Origin: Paludibacteraceae bacterium | GTDB taxonomy: Bacteria > Bacteroidota > Bacteroidia > Bacteroidales > Paludibacteraceae | Length of the DNA stretch: 64,000 nucleotides | Assembly: GCA_024399835.1 (NCBI GenBank) | Contig: JAKSNK010000003.1 | Location: 36,445 to 100,444 of the forward strand | Direction: 5' to 3' | Part shown: in pieces, positions 24,761-33,945 of the stretch | How positions within the stretch are numbered: position 1 is the first letter of the stretch | Layout: each line of letters begins with the position of its first letter | Made by a program: the position numbers and the translations under genes | The notes under the pieces: model-generated | Told to the model about the DNA's origin: nothing | Databases searched by the model: none | What the model saw: the letters and a program-made list of their open reading frames with translations, nothing else

Positions 24761-25417
24761 ATGAAAAAGACATTCCTTTTTGTAGCCGCTCTCTTGGCTA
24801 CCGTTGCGATGAACGCACAACATGTTACCCCGTTAGGTTCGTTATCCGCCGACTTTCAATTAGACAGCATGCGTGTTCTATATGCCAACAATGCCCTTGG
24901 CATGGTAGAAGAACTGAACATCATTAACACCGCCATGGACGCAGACTCCAAAATGCTGAAAGATGCAGAGAAACAACTCAAACAAGAAGGCGACTATGCC
25001 AAAGAATTGGCTAAATATGTCAAAGCTGCTCAGTCCGCTATTAAAAACATGGAGAAGAATTACAATTCGGAACTAAAAGCTCTGCAAGCAATTCAAAAAA
25101 GTTTAGACGACATGCAATCCGCCCTGCCAAAACTGAATATGGTAGTAGATGAACATAAATCCATAATGGACCGCGATGTACGCATTCAAAGCAAACAGGT
25201 AGCCCAAAGTATCAGCGATATAAACAACCTGTTGCGCCATATCGTTGCCCAAAATCAATACGCAGAAAAACTGCAAAACAACCTCTCTGTTTACAACGAG
25301 GAAATCAAGAACAAAGGAGCACAATTGAAAGTTTTGCAAGAACGCCAAAAAGCCAACAAAGAAGCCATCAAAAAAGAGATGACCGCCGCTAAAGCTGCCG
25401 TTAAAGCACAAAAATAA
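24761..25417 (+). CDS. Periplasmic coiled-coil protein, function unknown
   Basis: 218 residues. A signal peptide (MKKTFLFVAALLATVAMNAQ) is followed by an almost entirely helical, Lys/Gln/Glu/Ala-rich chain with heptad patterns from about residue 60 to the end. The C-terminus is basic (KEMTAAKAAVKAQK). No domain is recognised. Placement between the LytTR regulator and upp in a tight run suggests co-transcription but not function. Confidence 0.7.
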   Translation: MKKTFLFVAALLATVAMNAQHVTPLGSLSADFQLDSMRVLYANNALGMVEELNIINTAMDADSKMLKDAEKQLKQEGDYAKELAKYVKAAQSAIKNMEKNYNSELKALQAIQKSLDDMQSALPKLNMVVDEHKSIMDRDVRIQSKQVAQSISDINNLLRHIVAQNQYAEKLQNNLSVYNEEIKNKGAQLKVLQERQKANKEAIKKEMTAAKAAVKAQK

Positions 25418-25418
25418 T

Positions 25419-26069
25419 ATGAAAATTATCAATCTATCCGAGCAAAACAGCGTACTCAACCATTACCTCAAAGAGATACGCAGTGTTGACATTCAGCAGG
25501 ACAGAATGCGCTTCCGCCGCAACATTGCACGCATCGGTGAAGTGATGGCAATTGAGGTGAGTAAAACACTGGCTTATCACGAAGAGCAAGTTCAAACCCC
25601 TCTGGGGACATCCGCTATCAACACTATTGCAGACCCTATCGTATTAGCCACTCTCCTGCGCGCAGGGTTGCCTATGCACGAGGGTTTTCTCAATGTGTTT
25701 GATCATGCAGAGAATGCCTTCTTGAGTGCCTTCCGTCGTATGAACGACAACCACGAGTTGGAGATTGTGTCGGAATATATGGCAGCCCCTGATTTAACCG
25801 GCAAGACATTAATCGTAGTAGATCCCATGTTGGCAACCGGTATGTCGATGGATGTTGCCTATGAGGCATTTCAACAACTGGGCAAACCCAAAGCCATACA
25901 CTTCTGCAGCATAATTGCCGCACCGGAAGGAGTGGAGTATCTGAACCGACATTTGCCGGAGAATTGCACCCTGTGGTGCGCCGCTATTGACGAAAAGCTG
26001 AACGAAAAGAAATATATCGTTCCCGGCTTAGGTGATGCCGGCGATCTATGCTTCGGAGAGAAGTTGTAA
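25419..26069 (+). CDS. upp: Uracil phosphoribosyltransferase
   Basis: 216 residues, normal length. It makes UMP from uracil and PRPP in pyrimidine salvage. The PRPP loop is intact (TLIVVDPMLATGMSM), which contrasts with the altered loop of the PyrE-like protein at 6804-7436. Other family marks are the basic N-terminal stretch QQDRMRFRRNIARIGEVMA, the RAGLPMHEGFLNVF motif and the C-terminal YIVPGLGDAGDLCFG uracil-binding hood. It begins 1 nt after the preceding stop and its own stop abuts dprA. Confidence 0.95.
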   Translation: MKIINLSEQNSVLNHYLKEIRSVDIQQDRMRFRRNIARIGEVMAIEVSKTLAYHEEQVQTPLGTSAINTIADPIVLATLLRAGLPMHEGFLNVFDHAENAFLSAFRRMNDNHELEIVSEYMAAPDLTGKTLIVVDPMLATGMSMDVAYEAFQQLGKPKAIHFCSIIAAPEGVEYLNRHLPENCTLWCAAIDEKLNEKKYIVPGLGDAGDLCFGEKL

Positions 26070-27140
26070 ATGGATAACGAACTGCTATATCGCATTGCCC
26101 TCACTTGGCTTTATCGCTATCGCCTGAGAGCGGCACGAGCGCTACTGGAGCAATACGGTAACGCCGTAGCGGCATGGCAGCATCAAGATACTGTCGGGCA
26201 AGAAGATGCTCTGAAAAAAGCAGAAGACGAAATAGCTTTTATTCAAAAGCACCACATATCAACCTACTTCTATCAAGATGACAATTATCCATATCGTCTG
26301 AGAGAGTGTCCTGATGCTCCACTTATGCTCTATGGCAAAGGGCAATTGGCATTCAATTCAGGCAAGATAGTTTCTATCGTAGGAACCCGTCAAGCCACTG
26401 AGCGCGGAAAAGAAATAACGCGGCAATTGGTATTGGACCTTAAAGCCATAGTGCCCGATGTGACCATCGTCAGCGGTTTGGCATACGGAATAGATGTTGC
26501 CGCCCACCGTGCGGCATTGGAAGCAGGGCTACCCACCATTATCATCCCTGCACACGGTTTAGACCGCATCTATCCCACCCTGCATAGAGATGTTGCCATT
26601 CAGGCACTGACGCAAGGAGGTCTGTTGACAGAATACACTTCGGGAACAGAACCGGAGAAAATGAACTTTGTGGCACGCAACCGTATCGTAGCCGGCATAG
26701 CAGATGCCGTAGTAGTCGTAGAGTCCAAAGAACGCGGCGGAAGTTTAATCACCGCCCGTATGGCACAAGACTATGGTCGCGATGTATTCACTTTTCCCGG
26801 GCGTATTGGAGATGACGCTTCACGAGGGTGCAACCAATTGATTAGAGATAACAAAGCACACTTGATAGAGAATGCGGAAGACTTGGCTTATGCCATGCAA
26901 TGGACAGACGGTCAACCTCTTCCTTTGCAAACGGAGATTGTCGGCTTGACCGAACCCGTCACACAGGAACAACAAGTGCTGTTGGACAAATTGCATCAGG
27001 CAGAAGACGGCATACATGTGAACCTATTAATAATGGAGACAGGACGGGCATACAGTGAAGTTATTGCCGATCTGATGTACATGGAAATGAGCGGTATCGT
27101 AAAAGAACTACCCGGCGGAATCTACCGAGCGTTGAAATAA
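26070..27140 (+). CDS. dprA: DNA processing protein DprA
   Basis: 356 residues. DprA loads RecA on incoming single-stranded DNA during natural transformation. The N-terminal helical region is followed by the Rossmann-like core: VSIVGTRQATERGKE, VSGLAYGIDVAAHRAAL, NFVARNRIVAGIADAVVVVE, GSLITARMAQDYGRDVF and GCNQLIRDNKAHLIENAEDL. A winged-helix-like C-terminal domain follows. The start codon directly follows the upp stop. No other competence gene is seen in the window. Confidence 0.93.
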   Translation: MDNELLYRIALTWLYRYRLRAARALLEQYGNAVAAWQHQDTVGQEDALKKAEDEIAFIQKHHISTYFYQDDNYPYRLRECPDAPLMLYGKGQLAFNSGKIVSIVGTRQATERGKEITRQLVLDLKAIVPDVTIVSGLAYGIDVAAHRAALEAGLPTIIIPAHGLDRIYPTLHRDVAIQALTQGGLLTEYTSGTEPEKMNFVARNRIVAGIADAVVVVESKERGGSLITARMAQDYGRDVFTFPGRIGDDASRGCNQLIRDNKAHLIENAEDLAYAMQWTDGQPLPLQTEIVGLTEPVTQEQQVLLDKLHQAEDGIHVNLLIMETGRAYSEVIADLMYMEMSGIVKELPGGIYRALK

Positions 27141-27191
27141 GAATCAAGAAAACAAGACAATTTAGAAATCAACAAAAAAACATAAAACAAT

Positions 27192-27350
27192 ATGAAAGAC
27201 TTAGGAATTATTTTGGTATTACTTGGCGTTATTTGCTTAGTTGTGTATGCATGTGCTTTACCCAGCAACTGGTTGCTGACCCTCAGTTTGATTTTAGAAG
27301 TAGCCGGTATCGCCGCATACATTGTGCTTAATCGGATGAACAACAAGTGA
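27192..27350 (+). CDS. Small two-helix membrane protein (52 aa)
   Basis: The ORF begins MKDLGIILVLLGVICLVVYA, then LPSNWLLTLSLILEVAGIAA, and ends NRMNNK. Two hydrophobic segments form a helical hairpin with a short polar turn. The stop TGA overlaps the GTG start of folB (GTGA), which supports real translation. No function is known to me. Confidence 0.7.
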   Translation: MKDLGIILVLLGVICLVVYACALPSNWLLTLSLILEVAGIAAYIVLNRMNNK

Positions 27351-27685
27351 TAATCCGGTTAGAAGACATTCAATTCAAAGCTTATCACGGCGTTTATCCC
27401 GAAGAGAGGGAACAGGGGAACATCTTTCTGGTCAATGTCAGTCTGACCCTCCCCGACAATCGAGCTTTGGAAACAGACCGCTTGGAGGACACGGTAGATT
27501 ATCAGCGTGTCTATCAAGTAGTGAAGCATGAGATGGAGCAACCATCTCAACTATTGGAGCATGTGGCAGGGCGAATCCGCCAACAACTGACGGTCCTTTG
27601 TCCTACTGCGGAAGTTCATATACAAATCAAGAAGAAAAATCCGCCCTTAGGAGGAAAAGTGGCTTGGGCAACAGTAGAATTATAA
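27347..27685 (+). CDS. folB: Dihydroneopterin aldolase
   Basis: 112 residues from a GTG start at 27347 that overlaps the stop of the small membrane protein gene. FolB converts dihydroneopterin to 6-hydroxymethyl-dihydropterin in folate synthesis. The active-site parts are present: YHGVYPEEREQGN (Glu), the second Glu in SQLLEHVAGRI, and the Lys in KKKNPPLGGKV. Length and motifs are normal. It is followed after 1 nt by parC. Confidence 0.93.
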   Translation: MIIRLEDIQFKAYHGVYPEEREQGNIFLVNVSLTLPDNRALETDRLEDTVDYQRVYQVVKHEMEQPSQLLEHVAGRIRQQLTVLCPTAEVHIQIKKKNPPLGGKVAWATVEL

Positions 27686-27686
27686 T

Positions 27687-30347
27687 ATGGCAGAATTTAA
27701 TGACGCAATCAAATACCATTTGACAGGCATGTACCAAGATTGGTTCTTGGACTATGCGAGTTATGTTATCTTGGAACGCGCTGTTCCGGCAATTGAAGAC
27801 GGTCTCAAACCCGTACAGCGTCGTATCCTGCATGCCATGAAATGCGTAGATGACGGCAAAAAGAACAAAGTTGCCAATATAGTCGGTCAAACCATGCAAT
27901 ATCATCCTCATGGCGATGCGAGTATTGGCGAAGCATTGGTTCAATTGGGTCAAAAAGACCTGCTTATTGACTGTCAGGGAAACTGGGGAAACATACTCAC
28001 CGGCGACGGTGCTGCAGCTCCCCGTTACATAGAAGCCCGATTGAGCGAATTTGCGCTGGAAACCGTCTTTAATGCCAAGACTACCCATTGGATGCTAAGT
28101 TATGATGGGCGCAAGAAAGAACCTATCCATTTGCCCGTCAAATTTCCATTGCTACTGGCACAAGGCGTAGAAGGTATCGCGGTAGGATTGAACTCAAAAA
28201 TACTGCCCCACAACTTCAACGAATTGTGCGACGCTTCGTTGCACTATTTGCGTGGAGAGGAGTTTCAACTCTATCCTGACTTCCTGACCGGCGGTGAGAT
28301 AGATGTCAGCAAATATAACGACGGCGAACGCGGAGGTACCATTCGTATTCGTGCCAAAATACAAAAAGCCGACGACAACCGCACCCTAATCATTACCGAA
28401 ATACCCTATGGTACTACCACCGAAAAAATACGCGAGACGATACTCCGCGCCAACCAAAAAGGTAAAATAAAGATTAAGAAGATAGACGACTTTACCGCCG
28501 AGACGGCGCGTATCGTGGTACAATTAGCCCCCGGTTCGTCTTCCGACAAAGCAATAGATGCCCTATATGCCTTTACCGACTGCGAAGTCAACATTTCCCC
28601 AAATTGCTGCGTTATACAGGACAGAAAACCTATCTTTACCAATGTCAGCAACCTATTGCGACTATCCACCGACAACACGATGGCATTACTCAAATGGGAA
28701 CTGGAAATCGAAAAAAGCGAACTGGAAGAGCAATATTTCTATACTTCGTTGGAAAAAATCTTTATTGAGAACCGCATATATAAAGAGGAAGGATATGAAA
28801 ATGCCAAAGACAAATCCACACTGATTGAATTTGTGGATCAGGCATTGACTCCATGGAAACCCAAACTTATCCGAGAAGTAACGACCGAAGATATAGAGAA
28901 ACTATTTGAAATACGCATGATCCGTATCACCAAGTTCGACAGCAAGAAAGCCGACGAACTGATGAAAGAATTGGATAAAAGGATTAAAGCATGCATCAAA
29001 AATCTTAACCATCTGACGGACTATACGATACAATGGTTTGAACACCTGAAAGAAAAATACGGAGCAAAATACCCACGGCATACCGAAGTCCGCAGTTTTG
29101 CCAATGTCAATATAAAAGCCGTAGTAGAAGCCAATGAAAAACTGTACATCAATCGCGAAGACGGCTTTATCGGCACAAGTTTGAAAAAGGACGAGTTCCT
29201 ATTCAACTGCTCCGATTTGGACGACATCATCATCTTCTACAAGGACGGCAAATACAAAATCTGTCGTGTAGCAGAGAAGAACTTTATAGGCAAGAATATC
29301 ATCCACATAGACATATTCCGCAAAAACGACACACGCACCATATACAATGTTGTCTATCGTGACGGCAAAGACGGTGTGTATTACATGAAGCGTTTCTATG
29401 TAACCGGCGTGACTCGCGACAAGGAGTATGACCTGACCATGGGCAAACCCGGCAGTAAAGTGGTATATTTTACCGCCAACCCCAACGGAGAAGCCGAGAT
29501 AATCAAGATTACCCTCAAGCCGGCTTTGCACCTAAAGAAAGTCGAGGGCTACAAAGACCTGAGCGAATTGGCAGTCAAAGGGCGTGCAAGCCGAGGAAAT
29601 GTATTGACCAAATACGAGGTCAAATCTATTACCATGAAGTCCAAAGGGCACTCCACCTTAGGCGGTCGTCAAGTATGGTTTGACCCGGATATACTCCGTA
29701 TCAACTATAACGGACACGGTATGTATTTGGGCGATTTCGCAGACGAAGACAAGGTATTGATTATCATGAAAAACGGTGATTATTACCTCAATACCTTCGA
29801 AGAGACCGCTCACTTTGAGCAAGACTGGTTGCGTATCGAAAAATATGACCCCGACAAAGTGTGGTCGTTGGCATTATGGAATGCCGAATTGGGATACTAT
29901 TATGCCAAACGGTTTGTGTTTGACGCTTCTGCCAAACCGCAGAATATGTTAGGAAATCCTGACAGCCGTATCATTGCCATTAACGACCAAGAGGGTGCCA
30001 CATTCCTTGTACACTATAAAGACGATTTCCGTGAAGACATGACTTTGGTTATGTCCGAGTTTATCGAACCCAAATCACCTAAAGCCAAAGGCAAACGCAT
30101 CTCCACATTAGAGATTGCCTCCATCGAAGATATCACGCCCGAACCGGAGAAACCGGAGGATCCTGAAACACCGGACACACCGGATGACCATTCGGATAGA
30201 GACAACAGTGATAACGGAGATGAAGGTGGCAACAGTGACAACGGGAATAGCGACAATGGCAACAACGGTACCGATGTGCCATTAACCATCACCAACGACA
30301 TACCGGAAGACAGTATGCCCGTAGATAGTCAATTGAGTTTATTCTAA
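27687..30347 (+). CDS. parC: DNA topoisomerase IV subunit A (ParC/GyrA family)
   Basis: 886 residues. The N-terminal breakage-reunion domain has YASYVILERAVPAIEDGLKP, HPHGDASIGEALV and the catalytic Tyr in APRYIEARLSEFA. The C-terminal part has beta-pinwheel-like blades. The GyrA-box (QRRGGKG) is not evident, favouring ParC over GyrA. The last ~85 residues are a low-complexity tail rich in Pro, Glu, Asp, Asn and Gly, ending DSQLSLF. The terminal QLSLF matches the beta-clamp-binding pentapeptide consensus. parE is not adjacent. It decatenates chromosomes with ParE. Confidence 0.9.
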   Translation: MAEFNDAIKYHLTGMYQDWFLDYASYVILERAVPAIEDGLKPVQRRILHAMKCVDDGKKNKVANIVGQTMQYHPHGDASIGEALVQLGQKDLLIDCQGNWGNILTGDGAAAPRYIEARLSEFALETVFNAKTTHWMLSYDGRKKEPIHLPVKFPLLLAQGVEGIAVGLNSKILPHNFNELCDASLHYLRGEEFQLYPDFLTGGEIDVSKYNDGERGGTIRIRAKIQKADDNRTLIITEIPYGTTTEKIRETILRANQKGKIKIKKIDDFTAETARIVVQLAPGSSSDKAIDALYAFTDCEVNISPNCCVIQDRKPIFTNVSNLLRLSTDNTMALLKWELEIEKSELEEQYFYTSLEKIFIENRIYKEEGYENAKDKSTLIEFVDQALTPWKPKLIREVTTEDIEKLFEIRMIRITKFDSKKADELMKELDKRIKACIKNLNHLTDYTIQWFEHLKEKYGAKYPRHTEVRSFANVNIKAVVEANEKLYINREDGFIGTSLKKDEFLFNCSDLDDIIIFYKDGKYKICRVAEKNFIGKNIIHIDIFRKNDTRTIYNVVYRDGKDGVYYMKRFYVTGVTRDKEYDLTMGKPGSKVVYFTANPNGEAEIIKITLKPALHLKKVEGYKDLSELAVKGRASRGNVLTKYEVKSITMKSKGHSTLGGRQVWFDPDILRINYNGHGMYLGDFADEDKVLIIMKNGDYYLNTFEETAHFEQDWLRIEKYDPDKVWSLALWNAELGYYYAKRFVFDASAKPQNMLGNPDSRIIAINDQEGATFLVHYKDDFREDMTLVMSEFIEPKSPKAKGKRISTLEIASIEDITPEPEKPEDPETPDTPDDHSDRDNSDNGDEGGNSDNGNSDNGNNGTDVPLTITNDIPEDSMPVDSQLSLF

Positions 30348-30365
30348 GACTACTATAAAAAGGGA

Positions 30366-31247
30366 TTATTTTCTCAACTCAAACGAGAAAGACCCACACA
30401 AATTGCCGTCGATAAAGAAATCGGCGGTATATATGCCTTGTTGCAAAATCTCTTCCACGCGCCAATACATGACCGAGTTCAAGTCTTCGCCGGCATACTC
30501 TACTGCCTGCTTGACAGAATACGGAATCATCCCATTCTCATACTTAAACAAATGGTCTTGACTTTTCTGCATGACCTCTCCGTCAGGACGGCGGATTGAC
30601 AGATAGACTATTTTCTCGCCCGGTTCGCAAGTGATATTTTTGCGGATAGTGTAGGAGAATTGCAGTTTTTGTATTTGATTGAAAAGGGATGTTTTGCGGT
30701 CCCGCTTATTGAGCGGAAGCATAGCAAAATCTCCCACCTCAAGCATCGCAGCACGGGTAACCACTTTGGTCAGTTGCGTATTGGCATCCGACAATTGCGT
30801 ATTGGCTTGCGTAATTTCCTCGTTTTGGCGGCGGTATTGCAGATTCTCTGCGGTCAAGCGTTGGTTGGTTTGATTGAGCGAATCAATTTGGCGCACATAT
30901 CCGACCATCACGGCACGCACGGTAGCCAGTTCCTTTTTCAGGGCGGCTATACGCCGAGCATCTGTTACCTTGGTAATCCGCAACTCCTCCAGCAAGTCGC
31001 GCACACGCTGTTGCTCCTGCGCCAACCTGTCCTGTAACGAGTCATTTTGAATATCCATCTGTTGGTAACCGTCAAACTGGATGGCTAAATCTTCGTATTC
31101 GTCTGCCAGCTCTTCTTTCTCAAACTCCAATTGCTCAACCATCTCCTGCATTTGACTATGCTGACGAAGATTCCAATATACCAAAGCAGCCACCACCATT
31201 GCGACAACAACTCCGGCTATGATAACAAGTTTTTTATTTGTTTCCAT
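30366..31247 (-). CDS. Membrane-anchored coiled-coil protein, function unknown
   Basis: 293 residues. One N-terminal membrane anchor (KKLVIIAGVVVAMVVAALVYW) is followed by a long coiled coil (residues ~30-165) with Glu/Gln/Leu heptads and repeated TQANTQLSDANTQLTKV. A beta-rich C-terminal domain follows (about 180-293; KIVYLSIRRPDGEV..., TADFFIDGNLCGSFSFEL). Such proteins are often automatically called chromosome-segregation proteins because of the coiled coil, but nothing here supports that. It follows murF after 27 nt on the same strand and is convergent with parC. Confidence 0.72.
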   Translation of the reverse strand: METNKKLVIIAGVVVAMVVAALVYWNLRQHSQMQEMVEQLEFEKEELADEYEDLAIQFDGYQQMDIQNDSLQDRLAQEQQRVRDLLEELRITKVTDARRIAALKKELATVRAVMVGYVRQIDSLNQTNQRLTAENLQYRRQNEEITQANTQLSDANTQLTKVVTRAAMLEVGDFAMLPLNKRDRKTSLFNQIQKLQFSYTIRKNITCEPGEKIVYLSIRRPDGEVMQKSQDHLFKYENGMIPYSVKQAVEYAGEDLNSVMYWRVEEILQQGIYTADFFIDGNLCGSFSFELRK

Positions 31248-31274
31248 ACAACGATATGCTCTCTATTATTTTTT

Positions 31275-32483
31275 TTACAACAACGGCAATATTTTTTCCA
31301 ACTGATTGCCTCTTGAACCTTTAACCAAAACTTTATATCCCTCTAACGGATGCTGTGCAAGATATTCGGCTAATTCTTTGACATCGCCAAAGACGGTATA
31401 AGGAGCAGTCGTAGAACGGTATTCCTGCCCTACCAACAAGACTTTTTTCTCCTTGCGCTCCAGCAGCATATTGACGATATTTTGATGCTCGGTATGACTA
31501 TATTCGCCCAATTCACGCATCTCGCCCAAGATAAACGCCAAAGGCAACCGGTTGTCCGTTGCCTGCGTAAACGACTCAATAGAAGCCGCCATCGAAGTCG
31601 GATTGGCATTATAGGCATCCACCACGACTTCGTTTTTGTCGGTTGTCATGGCTTGTGAACGATTGTTGGTAGGACGATATGCACGAATCGCCTCAATAGC
31701 CACCTTGCGTTTGACACCAAAATGCTCAGCAATACACAGGGCAGCAGAGATATTTTCGGCATTATAATCCCCTACCAAATGGGTCTTGGTAAGCATAGGC
31801 AAAGTAGTGTAACCTATATTTGATGTTATGTTGATGTTATGTTGCAACCCCGAGTGAAGCAGCATATTCTGCAGGTACTCATTGTCCTCGTTGATGAAGA
31901 TTCCCTTGGTCGTTTCGGGGTGCATCAAAAGGTAGTCATACAACTCCGCCTTGGTACGCTGTACTCCCTCAAAGGACCCAAAACCCTGCAAGTGTGCGCG
32001 TCCTACATTGGTAATCAAACCATAGTTGGGTTCTGCTATTTCCACCAGTTCCTTAATATCTCCCGGATGAGAAGCCCCTATCTCAACGATAGCCAATTCG
32101 TGTGCGCGCGTCATTTGTAATAAAGTGAGCGGTACACCCAGCGAATTGTTGTAGTTGCCCTGCGTATAATGCAGGTTATACATGGTAGATAGGACAGTCG
32201 CCGTCAGTTCTTTGGTAGTCGTTTTGCCATTCGTGCCCGTAATAGCAATGATAGGCAATCCCAACTCACGCCTCCAAGCGCGTGCTAAATCCTGCAATTC
32301 AGCCAACGCATTCTCGCCCTGAATGACATAGGAAGCACCCGCTTCGCGGGCTTGCTCCACGAACTCGTTTCCGTCAAAATGTTCGCCTTTTAATGCCACA
32401 AAGACACAACCCTCCGTCACCTGACGGCTGTCTGTGGTGACAAACAGCGAATGTTTATCTTTTATCAGAAACTCCCAGTTCAT
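31275..32483 (-). CDS. murF: UDP-N-acetylmuramoyl-tripeptide--D-alanyl-D-alanine ligase, short
   Basis: 402 residues, about 30 fewer than typical for the phylum. MurF adds D-Ala-D-Ala to the UDP-MurNAc tripeptide in the cytoplasm. The N-terminal domain (TTDSRQVTEGCVFVALKGEHFDG), the ATP loop IITGTNGKTTTKEL-type (AITGTNGKTTTKEL), EIGASHPGDI, and NVGRAHLQGFGS are normal. The C-terminal domain has DAYNANPTSMAASIESF. The stretch between the NEDN motif and THLVGDYNAEN is short and reads QHNINITSNIGYTTLP; its DNA is the 26-nt repeat also found at 2942. The start overlaps the MFS gene stop by ATGA. Confidence 0.92.
   Translation of the reverse strand: MNWEFLIKDKHSLFVTTDSRQVTEGCVFVALKGEHFDGNEFVEQAREAGASYVIQGENALAELQDLARAWRRELGLPIIAITGTNGKTTTKELTATVLSTMYNLHYTQGNYNNSLGVPLTLLQMTRAHELAIVEIGASHPGDIKELVEIAEPNYGLITNVGRAHLQGFGSFEGVQRTKAELYDYLLMHPETTKGIFINEDNEYLQNMLLHSGLQHNINITSNIGYTTLPMLTKTHLVGDYNAENISAALCIAEHFGVKRKVAIEAIRAYRPTNNRSQAMTTDKNEVVVDAYNANPTSMAASIESFTQATDNRLPLAFILGEMRELGEYSHTEHQNIVNMLLERKEKKVLLVGQEYRSTTAPYTVFGDVKELAEYLAQHPLEGYKVLVKGSRGNQLEKILPLL
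31823..31848 (-). repeat. 26-nt exact repeat, copy 2 (inside murF)
   Basis: Exact reverse-complement match of 2942-2967. In murF it encodes most of the segment LQHNINIT. Confidence 0.8.
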
Positions 32484-33865
32484 TTCTTATTCGGTAATTC
32501 GAGGCCGTAACCTTTTTTCTGGTCCTCTATCTTCAGCAGGAGCGTGCAGATGAGCGCAAATACGCCGAAGGAGGCGAAGATAATCATCGGCACGGTGAAA
32601 CCGCCGGTGCGGTCAATGACCCAACCAATAAGCAGGGGAACGAGGGCTAAACCGACATTCTGCACCCAGAAAATCAGGCAATACGCCGAGCCCAGCACTT
32701 TCTCGTCAATAATCTTCGGCACACTGGGCCACAGGGCAGCAGGCACGAGCGAGAAACTGACACCCAAGACGGCGATTAGCATCACGGCAAACCATTTGGC
32801 AGGATAGAGAGGGAGAATGAAGGCGAAGCACAAGTGGCACACCAACATGATGGTGGCACCGATTGCCAACATAGTGGCACCCTTGCCCTTGAAATCAAGG
32901 AACGCGCCCAAGAAAGGCGTAAGTATCATTGCCAATAGTGGGAAGAAAGAGAACAGACCGGCTGCCGAAGTGGGGTCTATCATCAGCGTCTCACTCAAGA
33001 AACGCGCCGCATATTTCTGGAAGGGGAAGATACCCGAATAGAAGAGTACGCAAAGCAGCGACACGATCCAGAACATCTTGTTACCAAAGATAGCAAAGAG
33101 GTCTCCGGCATGAAATTCGTCTTCGGGGTCTTTCTCTTCGGTAAGTTCGCCGATGGCTTTGAGTTGACCATCAAACTTGGTGTCCATCACCGTGAAGACG
33201 AGGAAGTTAAGCAAACCTATCACGAGCAAGAGAGTGCAGAACAGCACGGGGGCAAAGATTGACTGGTGGTAGTAATTGCTGATACGCGGGATGAACATCA
33301 TCACGGCAAACACACCAATACGGGCAATTGCCATTTCGAGACCCATTGCAAGTGCCATTTCTTTACCTTTGAACCACTTAGCCAGCACCTTGCTCACGGT
33401 TGTTCCCGCCATCTCGCAGCCGCAGCCGAAAATGGCAAAGCCGACAAATGCCAGTTTACAAGTGCCCGGCATTCCCACAAACCAAGAATCAAGCCATGCG
33501 CAGAGGGCAGTTTGGGCGAACCAACCGCTAACGGCAAGCATAATCACCATCGCACCTACCACCATCATCGAGGCAGCAAATACACCGGCGAAACGGCTAC
33601 CCTTCTTGTCCAAAATATATCCGGCTAACAGCAGGAAACCAAAGACATTGACAATGTATTCGCCCATCATAAAAGTACCATAGTTGGTACTGGTCCACCC
33701 AAATAATCCACCTAATTCTTTAGGCAATTCAATAATCGTCTCCAAGGGCGACAGTACATCCGCCATCATATAGGCGAAGAACATCATGCTGGCGACCAAA
33801 ATCAGCACTGCCCAACGGGCAAATGCGTTGTCACGCATGGTCTTTTGTATCTTTTCTACACTCAT
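32480..33865 (-). CDS. Major facilitator superfamily transporter
   Basis: 461 residues with about 12 membrane segments. Between TM2 and TM3 is a loop with GYILDKKGSRFAGV, the shape of the MFS signature DRxGRR. A central hydrophilic loop (residues ~225-250, rich in Glu/Asp: GELTEEKDPEDEFHAGD) separates the two halves. The second half repeats the pattern with FLGAFLDFKGKGA. The substrate cannot be read; it is not an obvious antibiotic or sugar subclass. It overlaps murF (ATGA) and is overlapped at its 5' end by a 37-residue ORF. Confidence 0.85.
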   Translation of the reverse strand: MSVEKIQKTMRDNAFARWAVLILVASMMFFAYMMADVLSPLETIIELPKELGGLFGWTSTNYGTFMMGEYIVNVFGFLLLAGYILDKKGSRFAGVFAASMMVVGAMVIMLAVSGWFAQTALCAWLDSWFVGMPGTCKLAFVGFAIFGCGCEMAGTTVSKVLAKWFKGKEMALAMGLEMAIARIGVFAVMMFIPRISNYYHQSIFAPVLFCTLLLVIGLLNFLVFTVMDTKFDGQLKAIGELTEEKDPEDEFHAGDLFAIFGNKMFWIVSLLCVLFYSGIFPFQKYAARFLSETLMIDPTSAAGLFSFFPLLAMILTPFLGAFLDFKGKGATMLAIGATIMLVCHLCFAFILPLYPAKWFAVMLIAVLGVSFSLVPAALWPSVPKIIDEKVLGSAYCLIFWVQNVGLALVPLLIGWVIDRTGGFTVPMIIFASFGVFALICTLLLKIEDQKKGYGLELPNKK

Positions 33866-33944
33866 AATGCTTTTTCTTTTTAAGCCACTCTGCCTTGCGT
33901 TTTTCGTATTCGGCGTAGTGGTTTTCTAAATATCCATCAGCCAT
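33831..33944 (-). CDS. Possible small basic protein (37 aa)
   Basis: The ORF MADGYLENHYAEYEKRKAEW continues with LKKKKHYE. The beginning resembles very short Bacteroides proteins that start MADNYLE. It overlaps the MFS start by 35 nt in another frame and starts 2 nt after the ompH stop. It may be translated, or act as a leader coupling ompH to the MFS gene. Function is unknown. Confidence 0.45.
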   Translation of the reverse strand: MADGYLENHYAEYEKRKAEWLKKKKHYECRKDTKDHA

Positions 33945-33945
33945 A

